DNA of 51,488 bases from Gnetum montanum. Its lineage: Eukaryota; Streptophyta; Gnetopsida; Gnetales; Gnetaceae. A program made the position numbers and the translations under genes. Every line of letters begins with the position of its first letter. Within the stretch, counting starts at the first letter, position 1. The stretch is from contig MNCI01028834.1 of the NCBI GenBank assembly GCA_015680685.1, positions 316,710 through 368,197 of the forward strand. The letters run 5' to 3'. Below the pieces are notes generated by a model. That model saw only the letters and a program-made list of their open reading frames with translations. It did no database searches and was not told the DNA's origin. Below are positions 34,454 to 45,699 of this stretch, piece after piece.

Positions 34454-36399
34454 ATACTCTCTCTATTATTAATAAATTTTTTTCCATTTTCTTTCATATT
34501 CTGAGTACTAGTTACTCATTTACCATGTAATTCATTTATCAAGTATTTTATGATGTTTCCTTTATAATGCTTACCAATGTAGTGAGTGCAATTAATTAAG
34601 CATTGAACGATCATGTTTTTATGACATCTAAGAATGGGATTTCACAATAGGTATTCTTATGGCATCACTCTTCTATATTTATTCTCCATTTATAAGTTTA
34701 GTTATTATCCATGAGACTTTATTTGGTTATATAAATTTGATCTTAACTAGTTTTAGGATAGTATTTTCAAATCCCTCCTTAGGTGTCCTGATGTTTGAGC
34801 TAAACATTGGCCTATAATGAAAGTAGAAGATGATACAATGTATCTAATAAGCTATATAGAATTACCATTGAATTTAGTGATTTGTTATTCATATTGGGCT
34901 TGATTTGAGATGACAATCTTTTATGATCTTTTTTCATGCAACTTTGGCACTTACACTCTATATGCTTATGTCTCCCTAGGGTTTTCTTAGTTTTATTTAT
35001 TTCTTGTTAATTAGTGTAAAATTATCTTTTGGATTCCTAGAGATTTCTTCCATTATTTTTTAATGACTAGTAATTTTCCTTTTTCTTCCAACTCCTAGTT
35101 TGGGCTTGGCATGGTTGTTTAGCCCTTATCTTATATAAAAGATTAGCCTTATTTACATCCAACCAAGTATATAATTTCTTAAGCAAGGAGTAATTTCCAT
35201 TAGTATGACCACCATTATAGTGATTGTATTAATCTAGACCCTTTTTTTTTTCTAAATGTGATGGATTGGTTTATTGACCTAGATCTAGTCTATAAGATGT
35301 TGAACTATGGTTTTTGATAATTCTTCCATCATCTATACATGCTTATTGTTGAATTTCCTAAATTCTGAAGGTTTAGCTTGGACCTTACTTATTTTATTTT
35401 TTTCTATCAATCTTTCTTTCATCCCTCATGGTCCACCCCTCACTCATATGATAAAATTTGTCTAGTATTCATTGCATTTTCATAGGACTAATCATTAAGA
35501 TGTCTCCTTTGACTACAAGGTCTAACTTTCTTGATCATGGATGGAGGAAGTCCCCTTACCAAGATCATAGGGATTTTCCTTAGTGGAATATTATGGTTAG
35601 GGCATCTTCCTAGGACCATCTAGTATCTATATATGTACTTAGTGAAAGTTTTATTCTCTTTCTACTTCATTTACTGAATTTGATCTCTAAGTTTTTCAAA
35701 TTTTTCTAAGGGTAGATATTTCTATAGAAAAATGTTTCTTAGTTATTCCCAAGTTTTTATACTATTTTTAGGAAGTTTGTGGAACCACAAGAAGATGTTT
35801 TTCTTTAGTGAATAAGGGAAGTACCTGAGATACTTTGGCTTAAGATCTATGTAATTTGCTTGGTAAAATAAGTCAAATAAAATAAGGTGAAACATAGCAT
35901 ATTCATCTCTTAGCCCTTCAAAGATTTTAATGCTCATCAAATTAATTCTTGGCCTACTATTAGTTCATTCCTCTAATATACTACTATCAATTAGATGGTT
36001 AGCAAAATCTGTATAATAGTCAAGGCACAATGGGAATCAATTGTCATCATCCTCATAGATTATATTCCACTAGATTTCTCTAGATGAGCTTCCTAACTCA
36101 TTCAAGTTAATTCCCTTTTGGGCCAATTCTCTCTTTATGGCCTCTCTAGTTAGTTTGGTAGTTTGAAGGATAAAAGTTTTGGTATCCACTCCTAATTTAT
36201 CTTCCTCTACGCTTAATTAAATAATTGATCCTTTAAATGTATTAAGGATGAGGTGATCCTTTGGCTCTTTAATAAACCTTCTAGAGTCATCCCTCCATTG
36301 TCCATTCTTATCTTTCCTAAATACTCTTACCTTAAGCACCATCCTATATCCATTGAACAATGTTGTGTTTTCGAATATAGTGCCAAAACAAGAGGTCAA
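34454..36399 (-). pseudogene. gag relic of gypsy element A
   Basis: Minus-strand capsid protein. From about 36399 it reads FENTTLFNGYRMVLKV, KDKNGQWRDDSRRFI, KRELAQKGINLNELG and then the conserved capsid core: IFEGLRDEYAMFHLI, QANYIDLKPKYLRYFPYS, LWFHKLPKNSIKTWE, and FEKLRDQIQ (ORF 35743-35940 and beyond). It matches Athila-type gag (F.GL...D...HL..F...C.....P...LR.FPFSL...A..WL..LP..SI.TW). A late zinc-knuckle remnant (CKCQSCMKKDHKR, about 34920-34960) ends the protein. About a dozen stops are present. The region right of the short LTR-like insert (34454-34800) shows no clear coding. Confidence 0.75.
36374..36390 (-). promoter_or_regulatory. Candidate primer-binding site of element A
   Basis: The minus strand reads TTTTGGCACTATATTCG just before gag. 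This resembles the TTTGGCGCCGTTG leader found in many Athila/Tat elements after loss of its CpGs (GGCGCCG to GGCACTA). The assignment is tentative. Confidence 0.35.
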
Positions 36400-37184
36400 A
36401 AGTAGGACAAGAAAAGAAAAAATATTTCAAATTAATTTTGAAGTAGAAAAAGTACTATATTACCTAACTCTTCTTAATCATTGTGATATGTAATCAAAAA
36501 GAAGTATTTTCAAAGATATATGAAAGGCCAAGCTACCCCTTTTATCTATGCTCTCTAAGAATAGATGTTTGGAGTAGTGGACAATACATGATTTAAACTA
36601 GCTATGTGAAACTAATAAAGAAGAAAAATAAAAACTTATTTCTACACTTAAATCACTTAGCAACCTATTTTTAAGCCATCCAAATAATTACCTATTTCTA
36701 AGTAATGAGCATATTCATCCTATTTCTAGGAATGAAATTCTAAGAGTACTTATCATTTTCAAGATAAAGCCAATGTTGAAGTATCTATCTTTGTAGAAAG
36801 AGAACCCATTCAATGTGCAACATAGCATCCCTATTATCTTCTCACAAAAGGTTTTGATCATGAAAAAAGAAAAATTAAAATTATGATAAAAAATTTATCT
36901 TTACTATATCCCTCAAGTCCTTTATATAACCATTTTTTAATTATTCAATTAGTTATCCCTGGGTTAGTTCTTATAAAAAGTGTAACTACACAAGGTATAC
37001 AAAATAAAAAGTATAAAAATTATGATTAATTACTCCCCACCTTGTCAACACACATAGATTATAATGAATTTCTTTCTACCTCCTCATCACACATTGTCAT
37101 TTACAATATATATATAAGAAATCATATAAAAATTAAGAAAAATAATTGAAAGATAAAACAAAAGGTTAAAATTTTTTCCCTATC
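36400..37184 (-). other. Candidate 5' LTR/leader of element A
   Basis: AT-rich DNA upstream of gag on the minus strand, with a TATA-like box GGTTATATAAAGGACTTG near 36920. This suits an LTR promoter, but no matching 3' LTR was found left of 9540, so the limits are unknown. No coding pattern is seen. Confidence 0.35.
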
Positions 37185-37700
37185 ACATGTCAACGTCATG
37201 CTCTACTTATTTATCTTTCATCTCAAGAGGTCAAAACTTTATAAATCATTTGACCCTTCTCAAAATGAAGGTTGAACCTTATAGGTTCTATTAATCCTCC
37301 ATCTTTTATTAGCCATTAGTTCATCTTAATGTTTACAATGTACTTTACCAAATGAGGTTAAGCCATCCCTTTAACATCTTAATGTTTAACCTTTCTCAAA
37401 ATAGAGGTTGAACCTTATAGGTTGTATTAATCCTCCATCTTCTAATTATCATAAGTTCATCTTAAGGTTTACAGTGGACTTTACCAAATGAGGTTAAGCA
37501 ATTCCTTATCATGTGTCAAAATCATGCTCTACTTATTTATCTTTCTTCTTAAGAGCTTAGGAATTTAGAAATTATGTATCCCTTCTTAAAATGGAGGTTA
37601 CGTCTTATAGGTTCCATTAATTCTCCATCTTCTATTGGTCATCAATTCATCTTAATGTTTACAGTGTACTTTACCAAATGAGGTTAAGTCATCTCCTTGA
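37185..37700 (+). repeat. Three-unit tandem repeat inside an integrase relic
   Basis: Units of about 186, 135 and 195 bases share GGTTGAACCTTATAGGTT, ATTAATCCTCCATCTT, GTTCATCTTAA(T/G)GTTTACA and CTTTACCAAATGAGGTTAAG. The middle unit lacks most of the ATCATGCTCTACTTATTTATC lead segment. Confidence 0.88.
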
Positions 37701-37870
37701 AATCTATCATGTCCAAATACATCTATTGGTTCATATTAGAATATATCATTACTCATTGTGGAATTATCCTTTCCTTTATCACTAATAATGGACCTCAATT
37801 CAAGAGTAAATAGGTGGCTAAATTCTATGATCAGTAATACATAACTAGTCATTCTCATCACTATAGTGTT
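37185..37870 (+). pseudogene. Gypsy integrase relic with triplicated core start
   Basis: Plus-strand integrase fragment of a further gypsy element. In one frame three successive copies read LNLIGSINPPSFI, LNLIGCINPPSSN and LRLIGSINSPSSI, each followed by F.LMFT..YFTK-like text (37272, 37409 and 37606). The third copy continues as a normal core: SLKSIMSKYIYWF, ILEYIITHCGI and FITNNGPQFKSK, with the second catalytic residue region (D mutated to N) kept as NNGPQF. Before copies one and three a zinc-finger-side segment (CQNHALLIYLSS-like, near 37190 and 37520) is also repeated. The rest of the element is missing on both sides. Stops replace the Trp and Glu of TKWxE in all three copies. Confidence 0.78.
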
Positions 37871-38798
37871 CTTAATTTAATGGTTAAGCTTCTTGGCTTT
37901 TTAGAGGAGAAGATAACATTTCTTCTTGTAATATAATAGGAGTTTATTTTAATAAAATATAAGAAATTTATAAATTGATGAGTAGTTCTAATATTATTTT
38001 GATTCAAGTCTATATATATATATATATATATGTTTAATTTTTAAAATTTTTTATCACTAGGGCTATATTGTATTGCTTTTAGTAAATTTTTTTCCACTTA
38101 TTACATATATATATCTAAGGCATCTCTTTAAAAAAAAAGTTCATGGAATTATCAATATAATTTTAGTAATAATTTGACTATTTTATCATCAATTTATCAA
38201 CATTCATCAACATCATTGATCATTATTTACTTAATCTTGGAAGGTGAACAATCATAATTAAGGACATTAAATATTTTGATCATATATTAGTCATTTTATA
38301 ACATTTTTTAGTAATTCCAAATTGTATATACTTCTAGAATATGTACTTCTACATAGCTAAAATTTTATATTAATATATATTATGATTTGGGAGACATTAG
38401 CTCTATAATTTGGTCGATTTTCTATATCCTAAATTTTTACTAGAATGAATGACAATCAATAATTACATTATTTCTCCCTTATCTCCCAACAATTTGATTT
38501 GAAATTAGGTATATTTGGAACATAATTTTTGTAGGATGGTTTAGTAAAAATTTTAGTATCAGAAACTTAACAACATTTGAGGTATTATCTCTCAAATTTA
38601 AACTACTAAAATTTTTTCAATTTCTAATAAATTGGAAAGAACATGATGTAACCTTAGATTTTGAATTTTTTTGTATACATTATGTTTTTAAAATTGTAGA
38701 GAAATTTCTAATATTTTCAGAAATATAAATTTTATTAGCTAATTCTTTATAAATAAAAGATAACCAAGAAATTCATTTGCTACCTAAAATTCCTTTGC
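37871..38798 (+). mobile_element. Copia element B, probable 5' LTR
   Basis: Non-coding, very AT-rich DNA directly upstream of a tRNA-Met-type primer-binding site and a copia gag, so it should be the 5' LTR of element B. The left end cannot be fixed without the other LTR, which would lie beyond element C and the right edge of the window. Confidence 0.45.
38011..38031. repeat. (TA)n microsatellite
   Basis: Ten TA units in a row sit within the probable LTR of element B. Confidence 0.95.
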
Positions 38799-38815
38799 TT
38801 GGTATTAGAGTGTCA
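38799..38815 (+). promoter_or_regulatory. Primer-binding site, copia element B
   Basis: TTGGTATTAGAGTGTCA is one substitution from the usual TTGGTATCAGAG start complementary to initiator-Met tRNA, and gag starts about 15 bases later. Confidence 0.8.
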
Positions 38816-38830
38816 AGTTCACCTACAAAA

Positions 38831-39697
38831 ATGAGTGCAAAAGACATAGCTAGATGGTCTACCATCTTCAATGGATCTAAAGATGATGAAAGATATTTTT
38901 GAACTTAATGACTATTGGGAAATAGTTGAAATAGATTTTGAATTCATTCATGATTTTGAAAATTTCACCAGATTACAAATTAAGGAATCTGAAACAAAGA
39001 AGAAGAATAATAATTTCGCTCTCATGATACTATTAGCTAGGATCTCATAAGTTAATTTTAGTAGATATAGTCTTCATACTATTTCCAAAGAAGTGTGGGA
39101 TAATTTCCAATTAGAATACAAGGGAAACTTGGAAAATCAACAATTATAACAACTAATCTAGAAACAAAAATTTGATATCATGGAATTTGGAAGAATTAAA
39201 AGTGTCAAAGACTTCTTTGGTAGAATGTATGATAGCTTATGAAAAATAGATGAATATGGCTATGAATATACCAACAAGTAAAAGGTTTGGAAATCTATTC
39301 AAGCTCTTTACATAGTTCTAAGATTTCAGAATATGATGGAAAATATTACTTTTTGAAAGAACTTTAACAAGCTTAGTATCGATGATTTAGTTACTCAAGT
39401 TAAAACCTTGAAAATTATGAATAATAACAAAAACTCTAGTGAAGATGATTAAGCCTATGTAACTAACCAAATTGGAAGAGTTAGGTAAGGAAAATTTAGT
39501 GGAATAAAGATTCATTTATTAGAATAGAGATCAAGAAACAATCTTAGGAGAAAATTTTGGTCAAATTACATGAATAATAAGAAGAGGTTTAGATAGAGGA
39601 AGTGGTAGATGGAATCAAACTAAAAGGCAAAGATAAGGTCAAGACTCAGTACCATATTGTAACTTGTTCAAAAGAAAAGATCATACCATTGGCCAAT
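38831..39697 (+). pseudogene. Copia element B gag, cut by element C
   Basis: Copia gag of the UBN2 type. It begins MSAKDIARWSTIFNGSKDD at the ATG 15 bases after the primer site, then after a frame change reads LNDYWEIVEIDFE, FALMILLARIS, SLHTISKEVWDNFQ, KFDIMEFGRIKSVKDFFGRM, KVWKSIQALY and IDDLVTQVKTLKI. It ends in a zinc-knuckle start PYCNLFKRKDHTIGQ, where the last Cys is missing because element C begins immediately after. Six or so stops fit Gln/Trp decay. The remaining protease, integrase and RT of B would be on the far side of element C, outside the window. Confidence 0.78.
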
Positions 39698-40453
39698 TGA
39701 TGAGTAGCAATGTAACCCTACGCTCAACCATATGAATATGAACATTTCACACATGATCCCATCGAATTCCAAGGACTAAGTGCTTATGCACCCTTGTGGA
39801 ACAAGGACACATTTGTTGATCATTGTCTTCCCAAGCTTACCTTTATGTCATGATTGTATGGTTAAGTAAGCTTGAGGCATATGATTTTTATAGCTTTTAT
39901 GTTTTTATGTCCTATGCTAGTAGGGAAGGAGAGAGGTAACTAAGTGACTAATTCAACTTAACTACTCATTAACTAAGTTCTAACTAATCCTAACACCAGC
40001 ATCCATTTCCACTTGCCGTACAGATCCTAAACTAGTGCAACATTACTAGGATTACCAAATGCTAATCGTTACTAGGTCACCAACCATTACACGCATGCTC
40101 AAAGTGGTTGTGCTTGTGTAATTTAACGATTTTCTTAATTGATCAAAATGAATTGTTGTGCTAATAATAGAAATGTAAAGTGCATAAAATAAAATAAAAT
40201 AAAATATTTGCATAAGAAAATAAAAAAAAATATGTAAGAAAACAAATCTCAAGTGTTACAAGGATGAATCGAGGAGCTCATCTTTATTATTGTACATAAG
40301 GTGTGCTCAGGTACACAATGCTTGAATAAAGATCCATCTATCCTTAGACCTCCTATTATGGGCACTTGGAAAATACTCTAACTTTCAAACAAACTGCAAG
40401 ACTTTTGCTACTTGACTATTAAAAGACTTCTTCCCAATTATGTGCTTGGGCAC

Positions 40454-40465
40454 TATATTTATAGA
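40454..40465 (-). promoter_or_regulatory. TATA box in 3' LTR of element C
   Basis: The minus strand reads GTCTATAAATATAG. An equivalent TATAAATAAG occurs in the other LTR at 49451-49460, both about 750-850 bases from the coding-strand 3' LTR end. It probably marks the LTR promoter. Confidence 0.55.
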
Positions 40466-40479
40466 CTTGGGAGAAACTA

Positions 40480-40680
40480 CTTTAATAATTAGAGTAACCA
40501 CTCTAATAATTAGAATAACTGCTANNNNNNNNNNNNNNNNNNNNNNNNNNNNNNNNNNNNNNNNNNNNNNNNNNNNNNNNNNNNNNNNNNNNNNNNNNNN
40601 NNNNNNNNNNNNNNNNNNNNNCTGCTAAAGTAACCACTCTAATAATTAGAGTAATTTCTAGAGTAACCACTCTCATCATA
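40480..40680. repeat. Palindromic short repeats upstream of LTR TATA box
   Basis: AGAGTAACCACTCT, itself an inverted repeat, occurs at 40491 and 40660, with a near copy at 40627, interspersed with CTAATAATTAGAGTAA. A run of 97 N lies inside the array. On the coding strand this sits directly upstream of the TATA box, where the other LTR carries unrelated CGATATCG palindromes. Confidence 0.8.
40525..40621. other. Assembly gap (97 N)
   Basis: An unresolved run of N within the short palindromic repeats, probably because the repeat array could not be assembled. The true length is unknown. Confidence 0.99.
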
Positions 40681-42510
40681 CCCCCACAACTAAATATTGG
40701 AAAGGTATGGGATTATTAACTAATTGACAAATGATGGTGGAATGGGATGACAAACTTAATGTGCCTAGTGAACAAATAAATAAGCATATTACAACATTAG
40801 TGTTCATGACCATTATGATGAACACTCATACATAAATGACATCCAAGCCTTTATTTGGCAGCTTGAAGAGAAATAGAAAGAGAGAAGGAAGACGGAGCAT
40901 GTTTTTGCCAATGTTGAGATTGTTCCTTTAGTTGTTTATCCATAGCCATGACACCAAACTTGCTCCTTTCGTAAATGCTCCAGTTCCCATCTATCCTGAG
41001 TGCTTCCTCCAAACCTAGTCCATTGTTTGTATGATCACCATCTACACACATAACACAGTCACAAATGAGCAAGGCTAGATAATCCAAAATTCAATTGATA
41101 CCTTGAAGTGCATTGGTTGAGTTGTGGTTATGGCATAAACTAGTTTGAAGATTTATCACTAGAAACTACCCAAGGTGTAGGGGTTAGGCAATTAGTACAA
41201 TTGAAAAAATTGAAAAATTTGTGCTAGGGCCCCTATGACTAAGAGCAATCCTCCGGTAGCTATAAGATGGAAAAACATGAGGAATAAGAAAGATGAAAAA
41301 TATCAATGGCAACACCAATAAAATGGATGACATGGATGGGGATGAAATAAGAAATGATTGATTGCAGGAAATGTTTAAGGGAAAGAAGTTAACAATTGCA
41401 TCAAAAAGAAATGCAAGTGGGTCCTCCCCAAAGTAGGCTCATGCCCAGAAAGCCCTGACAAACAAACAAACCAAAGAGTCTATAGGCTCTAAGAATGTCA
41501 TTTGGATGCAAGAGTTAAAAACGTATCCACAAGAATTCACCAAAGAAGAACAATGCATCAACTCATAATGGACTAATGATAAAACCAACAATGAGGTGGA
41601 AAATGGGAAGAAAGATGAAGAGGAGAGAATGGAATGGAATCCCATGAACAAGGTTGTGTAAATCCCCTTGTGTATTTCATGGTTAAGATAACTGAGTAGA
41701 ACTCATTCCAAACCAACCGCATTCAGTGACCTCTCATCAATACACTTGGCCAATCCATCCTCTTGAGGCAACAAGAATGCGGCCTTAAAGAGTGATCATT
41801 ATCCCAAGGAGAGTGAGATGGAGAAGCAGGAAGAGAGAAAGGGCCTTAGTTAGAGAAAACCTTCAGGCATGGATAACATGTCTTTCTAATTCCATAACTA
41901 GTGCTTGTAGCCCATATTGCTTTGTTATGTCTAAGGGGTATGATTTGAATTCTCACCTTTTTCTCTTTTTTTTTTGTTTTCTTATGTTTATGCATGAGAA
42001 CCACACCATGCAAGGACTTATTTTTATTCACTCATCTTCTTGATATTTGAACAATGTTAGAATGGTAGAAAAACCATGAAAAAGAATCCAACCACCCAAG
42101 AGAATGACCAGCATCAATGCTTTGAGTCCCCTTAAAGTCATACCCTTTTCATTCTTTGAGTCTTTCCTTGGTTTAAAAAATACCCAACCACCAATTCATT
42201 AACAAGTTTACTTAGAAAAAAGGGATTGTATAGTTCTAAGCCAAAGGAGACCATAGAGTTGTATGAATGAGTGGATGGCATGGACTCATTGCATGTTTTA
42301 CCAAAAGAACCATCCCTTAATATCATCATCATAATTCAAAGGTAAAAATCAAACATTAGCAATCAATATGATATAATTCAGTCGACAATCATGAGCACTT
42401 ATTAGATGATGAATAAAAGTAATTCAAGTAAACAAAGAAATAGTAAAAACATAAACGATAGTGTAAAACAAAAATTCAAAAAAAATTGAGGGCCTAGAAT
42501 GGTTAGCATA

Positions 42511-42533
42511 GGTCGCCATCTCCCCCACAACTA
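42511..42533 (-). promoter_or_regulatory. Polypurine tract, element C
   Basis: The coding strand reads TTGTGGGGGAGATGGCGACC just before the LTR start TGCTAACC. The GGGGGAGATGG purine run is in the right place to prime plus-strand synthesis. Confidence 0.6.
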
Positions 42534-42880
42534 AGTTCGAAGGAGGAGATCCAAAATAGTGAGCAAGGTTGTCCATCAAGTGAGGTAGCATGTGTGCTAG
42601 CTATCCTAAGCTCTTGGAAAGGTTTGGTTTGTTGCACATTGACCAAAAGTTTCTCATCCAAGCTCTTAGGTTTGTATATTGTCATGAACCCTAAAGGAAA
42701 AGTTGCATAAATAATATAAGGTCCTTCCCACAGTGTTTAAAATTTAGTACATTGTGGCACATTTTTGGGATTCCAATAGAGAACCTTATCTTCTAGTTGA
42801 TATTTAACTTTTCTAATTCTTAGGCCATGACATTGTTTATTGAAGGCCTTATGCAATTCGTTAGATGACAGGGCAACTAA

Positions 42881-43690
42881 TCAGTTTTCATCTAGCAAGT
42901 TAAGGGTTACTAACCATTGTTTCTGTGCTAGATCAAGGTCAAGGTTGAGGTCGCATGTCATGGATAGTGTACTAAGCTCAGTTTGAATGGGAAGCATTGG
43001 TAATTTAATGTACACTAACCCATAGGGAGAGTATCCTATAGGGAATTTCCATATGGAGCAGTATGCCCAAAAAGCATCATTTAGTTTACTACTCCAATCT
43101 TGCCTAAACTTGCTAATGGTTCTTGTCAATATCTTTCTAATCTCCCTATTGGTGACTTCTACTTGACTGTTCCCTTGGGGGTGGTATGGTGTAGTCAATT
43201 TATGCTCAACCAATAAGTGTTATATTAATTTTCAAAAAGTTACACCTATGAAGTGTGTACCATTGTCTAAAATAAGTGGAAGTAGCACACCAAACCTATT
43301 TATGATTTGTTGTTGAACAAATCATGCAGCTGTAGATGATGTACAATCTTTAATAGTAGCTACTTCAACCCATTTTGTTAGGTAATCCAAGGCAACACTA
43401 ATATAAGCTTTTCCATTAGACATTGGTGTAATCGACCCCTTAAAATCAATTCCCAAAATGTTGAAGGGTTCTAATGGTTGAATTCATTATTGCAGATCCT
43501 CCATTCTAGTAGTCATTCCCCCATCACATTGACAGTGCTTACAAGATTGGACAAAACGATGGGCATCCCGAAATAATGTAGGTCAATAATATCCTACAAG
43601 TAGGTTCTTGATAGCCATTTGTCTCCCAGCATAATGAACCCCACATGGACCCTCATGAGCATCTTGGAGAACTCATAGTTAATCTATATT
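42881..43690 (-). pseudogene. Integrase of gypsy element C
   Basis: The coding strand gives a zinc domain HEGPCGVHYAGRQMA, then LLVGYY and SCKHCQCDGGM. The core begins FNILGIDFKGSITP (first Asp kept) with ALDYLTKWVEVATIKD. Next come LILDNGTHFIG (second Asp kept) and TTPYHPQGNSQVEVTNREI (Glu kept). The C-terminal part is WSSKLNDAFWAY, FPIGYSPYGLVY, LPMLPIQTELSTL and LDLDLAQKQWL, a hallmark of Athila-like integrases (SPY.LVYGK...LP.E.E). Stops are few and all catalytic residues remain, making this the best preserved integrase in the window. It lies next to the polypurine tract and 3' LTR. Confidence 0.88.
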
Positions 43691-43881
43691 AGGAACACAC
43701 TATTGAACCAAGCCATCGGGACACACTTTGTAAAGTTTTTCATTGATCTCCATAAAGTACTTGGCTCGATGAAGAAACTATTGTTTCTTCTTAAGGTTTA
43801 ACTCTTGTGGTGTTTGTTGGGTGAGGAGATAGGTAAGAATGCTACTATACCAGTTTCTCTCCATGGGTGATTGATTATTCA

Positions 43882-44385
43882 CTAACTAGCAAAGAGAAAT
43901 TCATCAAGGAAATGATTAGAAATTGGATACTCATCCTCTTTGTTGTCCCATCGCAGCCAAGATAAATGATTAGCAACTACATTCTCAGTGCCCTTACGAT
44001 CCATCATCATTAAATTGAACTCTTGTAATATTACAAGCCATCGTATGATATGAGGGCTTACCATTGGCTTATTCATGAGGAACCGGATTGCACTGTATGT
44101 ATATATACTTTATATCCCAATACATAGTGTCTAAACTTTTCTAGTGCAAACACTATAGCCATTAATTTTTTTTCTATGGTAGTGTAGTTAAGTTGTGCCC
44201 TAGCAATACTTCTACTTACAAGGATGCTTTTGGTTATCTAACTATGTAATTACAGCTCCTAAAGCATAGCTGGACATGTCAGTCATGATATGAAATGGTT
44301 TGGACCAATCAGGATCTTGTAGAATGGGTGTTTCTACTAGCTTCTATTTCAGAGTTTGAAAAGCTAATTCGCATTCCCTAATCCA
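43882..44385 (-). pseudogene. RNase H of gypsy element C
   Basis: The coding strand reads PDWSKPFHIMTDMSSYALGAVIT (start of the fold, catalytic Asp in MTD), then a damaged middle, and the end part AIRFLMNKPMVSPHIIRW, FNLMMMDRKGTENVVANHLSW. The final ADHLSRL-type motif has ANH for ADH, so its Asp is changed. A tether (about 43700-43880) follows to the integrase. Confidence 0.8.
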
Positions 44386-45500
44386 CTAGAAAGGTACATC
44401 CTTTTTCATTAATTCCACCAATGGTTTGGAAACCTTTGAAAAGTTCTCAATAAATCTGTTATAGTAGCCAACATATCCAAGGAATGACTGAATATCTTTG
44501 ACATTTTCTGGTTGATGGGTAATTCCTTGGATAATTTTGATTTTCTTGGTGTCTACCTCTATCTCTGTGTGTGAGCCTTTATGACCTAGTACTATGCCTT
44601 CTTGGACCATCAAATGGCTTTTCTACTAGTTGAGCGTCAAATTGGTTTTTGCACATATTTTTAGCACTTGCTCCAACTGGTCCAAGGATTGATCAAAGTT
44701 TTCTTCATAAGTGGGGAAGTTGTTCATAAAGACCTCCACACAATTGCCTATCTATTGTTAGAATATGCTTAAAACTAGTCGTTGAAATGTTACAAGGGCA
44801 TTGCACAAGCCAAATGACATCTGTTTGTATGAGAACATTCCCTAAGAACTAGTGAACGTAGTCTTGGCTTGGTCTTCTAAGGCTATTTGTATATGGTTAT
44901 ATTCGCTATATCCATCTAGAAAATTGTAATAGCAATTCCCTGTAATGGTGTCTAATACTTGGTCAACAAATGGCAATGGAAAGTGATCTTTGAATGTTTC
45001 CATACTTAGTAGCCTAAAATCTATGCACACCCTCCATTTTCCTTCCTTTTTAGGCACAATAACTAAGGGGCTAACCTATTCACTATCAGCAATGAGGTAT
45101 ATGAACCCAGCCTTGAGAAGTTGTTTGACTTCTTTCTTAACTACTTGCTTTAGCTTAGGGTTCAATTGCCTATATGGTTTTCTTTAAGGCTTCATGAAGG
45201 GATCAATGTAAATTCTATGTTGGCATATCCTAGGATCTATTTTAGTTAATTTGGGATATGACCAAGTGAAGGCTTCTAACCATTTATTTATTATCTTTAG
45301 CAGTTCTTCCTTCTATCAAGGAGCAAGCTTAGCATTGATAATTAATGGTTTTTCTATTTTTAAGGAATGTGTATTCTATACCAATGGGTAATGATTTCAA
45401 CTTGAGGGGCTCCTACTTAAACTTCTCAAGGATTTCTAACTTCCCCTAGTTGATATTTTCAAGTTTAATACTTGGAAGTTGGTGATGGACTTGCTCTAAT
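44386..45500 (-). pseudogene. Reverse transcriptase of gypsy element C
   Basis: The coding strand begins with VSPLVIVPKKEGKWRVCIDF, then KDHFPLPFVDQVLDTI, YYNFLDGYSEYNHIQI, EDQAKTTFTSS, FSYKQMSFGLCNALVTFQRL, and the box VEVFMNNFPTY (44719-44727). The catalytic MDD is MNN through two GAC-to-AAC changes, abolishing activity. Downstream, NLTLN, KSHLMVQEGIVLGHK, IQSFLGYVGYYNRFIENFSK and KPLVELMKKD complete the thumb/connection. The order and wording are Athila-like. The part right of 45190 is the linker from protease, with stops. Confidence 0.86.
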
Positions 45501-45699
45501 GCATCTATGCTATTGATGTAAGCACAAGTTAAACCCTCAGTTGGTTCCATGAATATGAGTGAATTACTTTCTTAATCAGTTGTCAGCCACTTGGTGTCTT
45601 CCTATTATGTGGCTACTGCATATAGGCATCTTTATATGTTAATCACTTGTGCACACTGATTACATGCAGGCAATGCTAAACTTTGCACAAACCATGAGC

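Larger units (their letters stand above)
39698..42509 (-). repeat. 3' LTR of element C
   Basis: About 2.8 kb. It aligns with the region from 48596 onward: TGATGAGT start, CCACTTGCCGTACA, GCTCATCTTTATT, GATCCAT, TATGGGCAC.TGGAAAATA, GGTGTAGGGGTTAGG, AGTGGGTCCTCCCCAAAG, GCATGAGAACCACACCAT, CACCCAAGAGAATGACCA and AACATTAGCAATCAAT in the same order. The far end is set where a polypurine tract follows on the coding strand. Confidence 0.8.

Noticed and set aside
40440-40628. Open frame containing a run of unknown residues.
   Set aside because: It is created by the assembly gap within LTR repeats.
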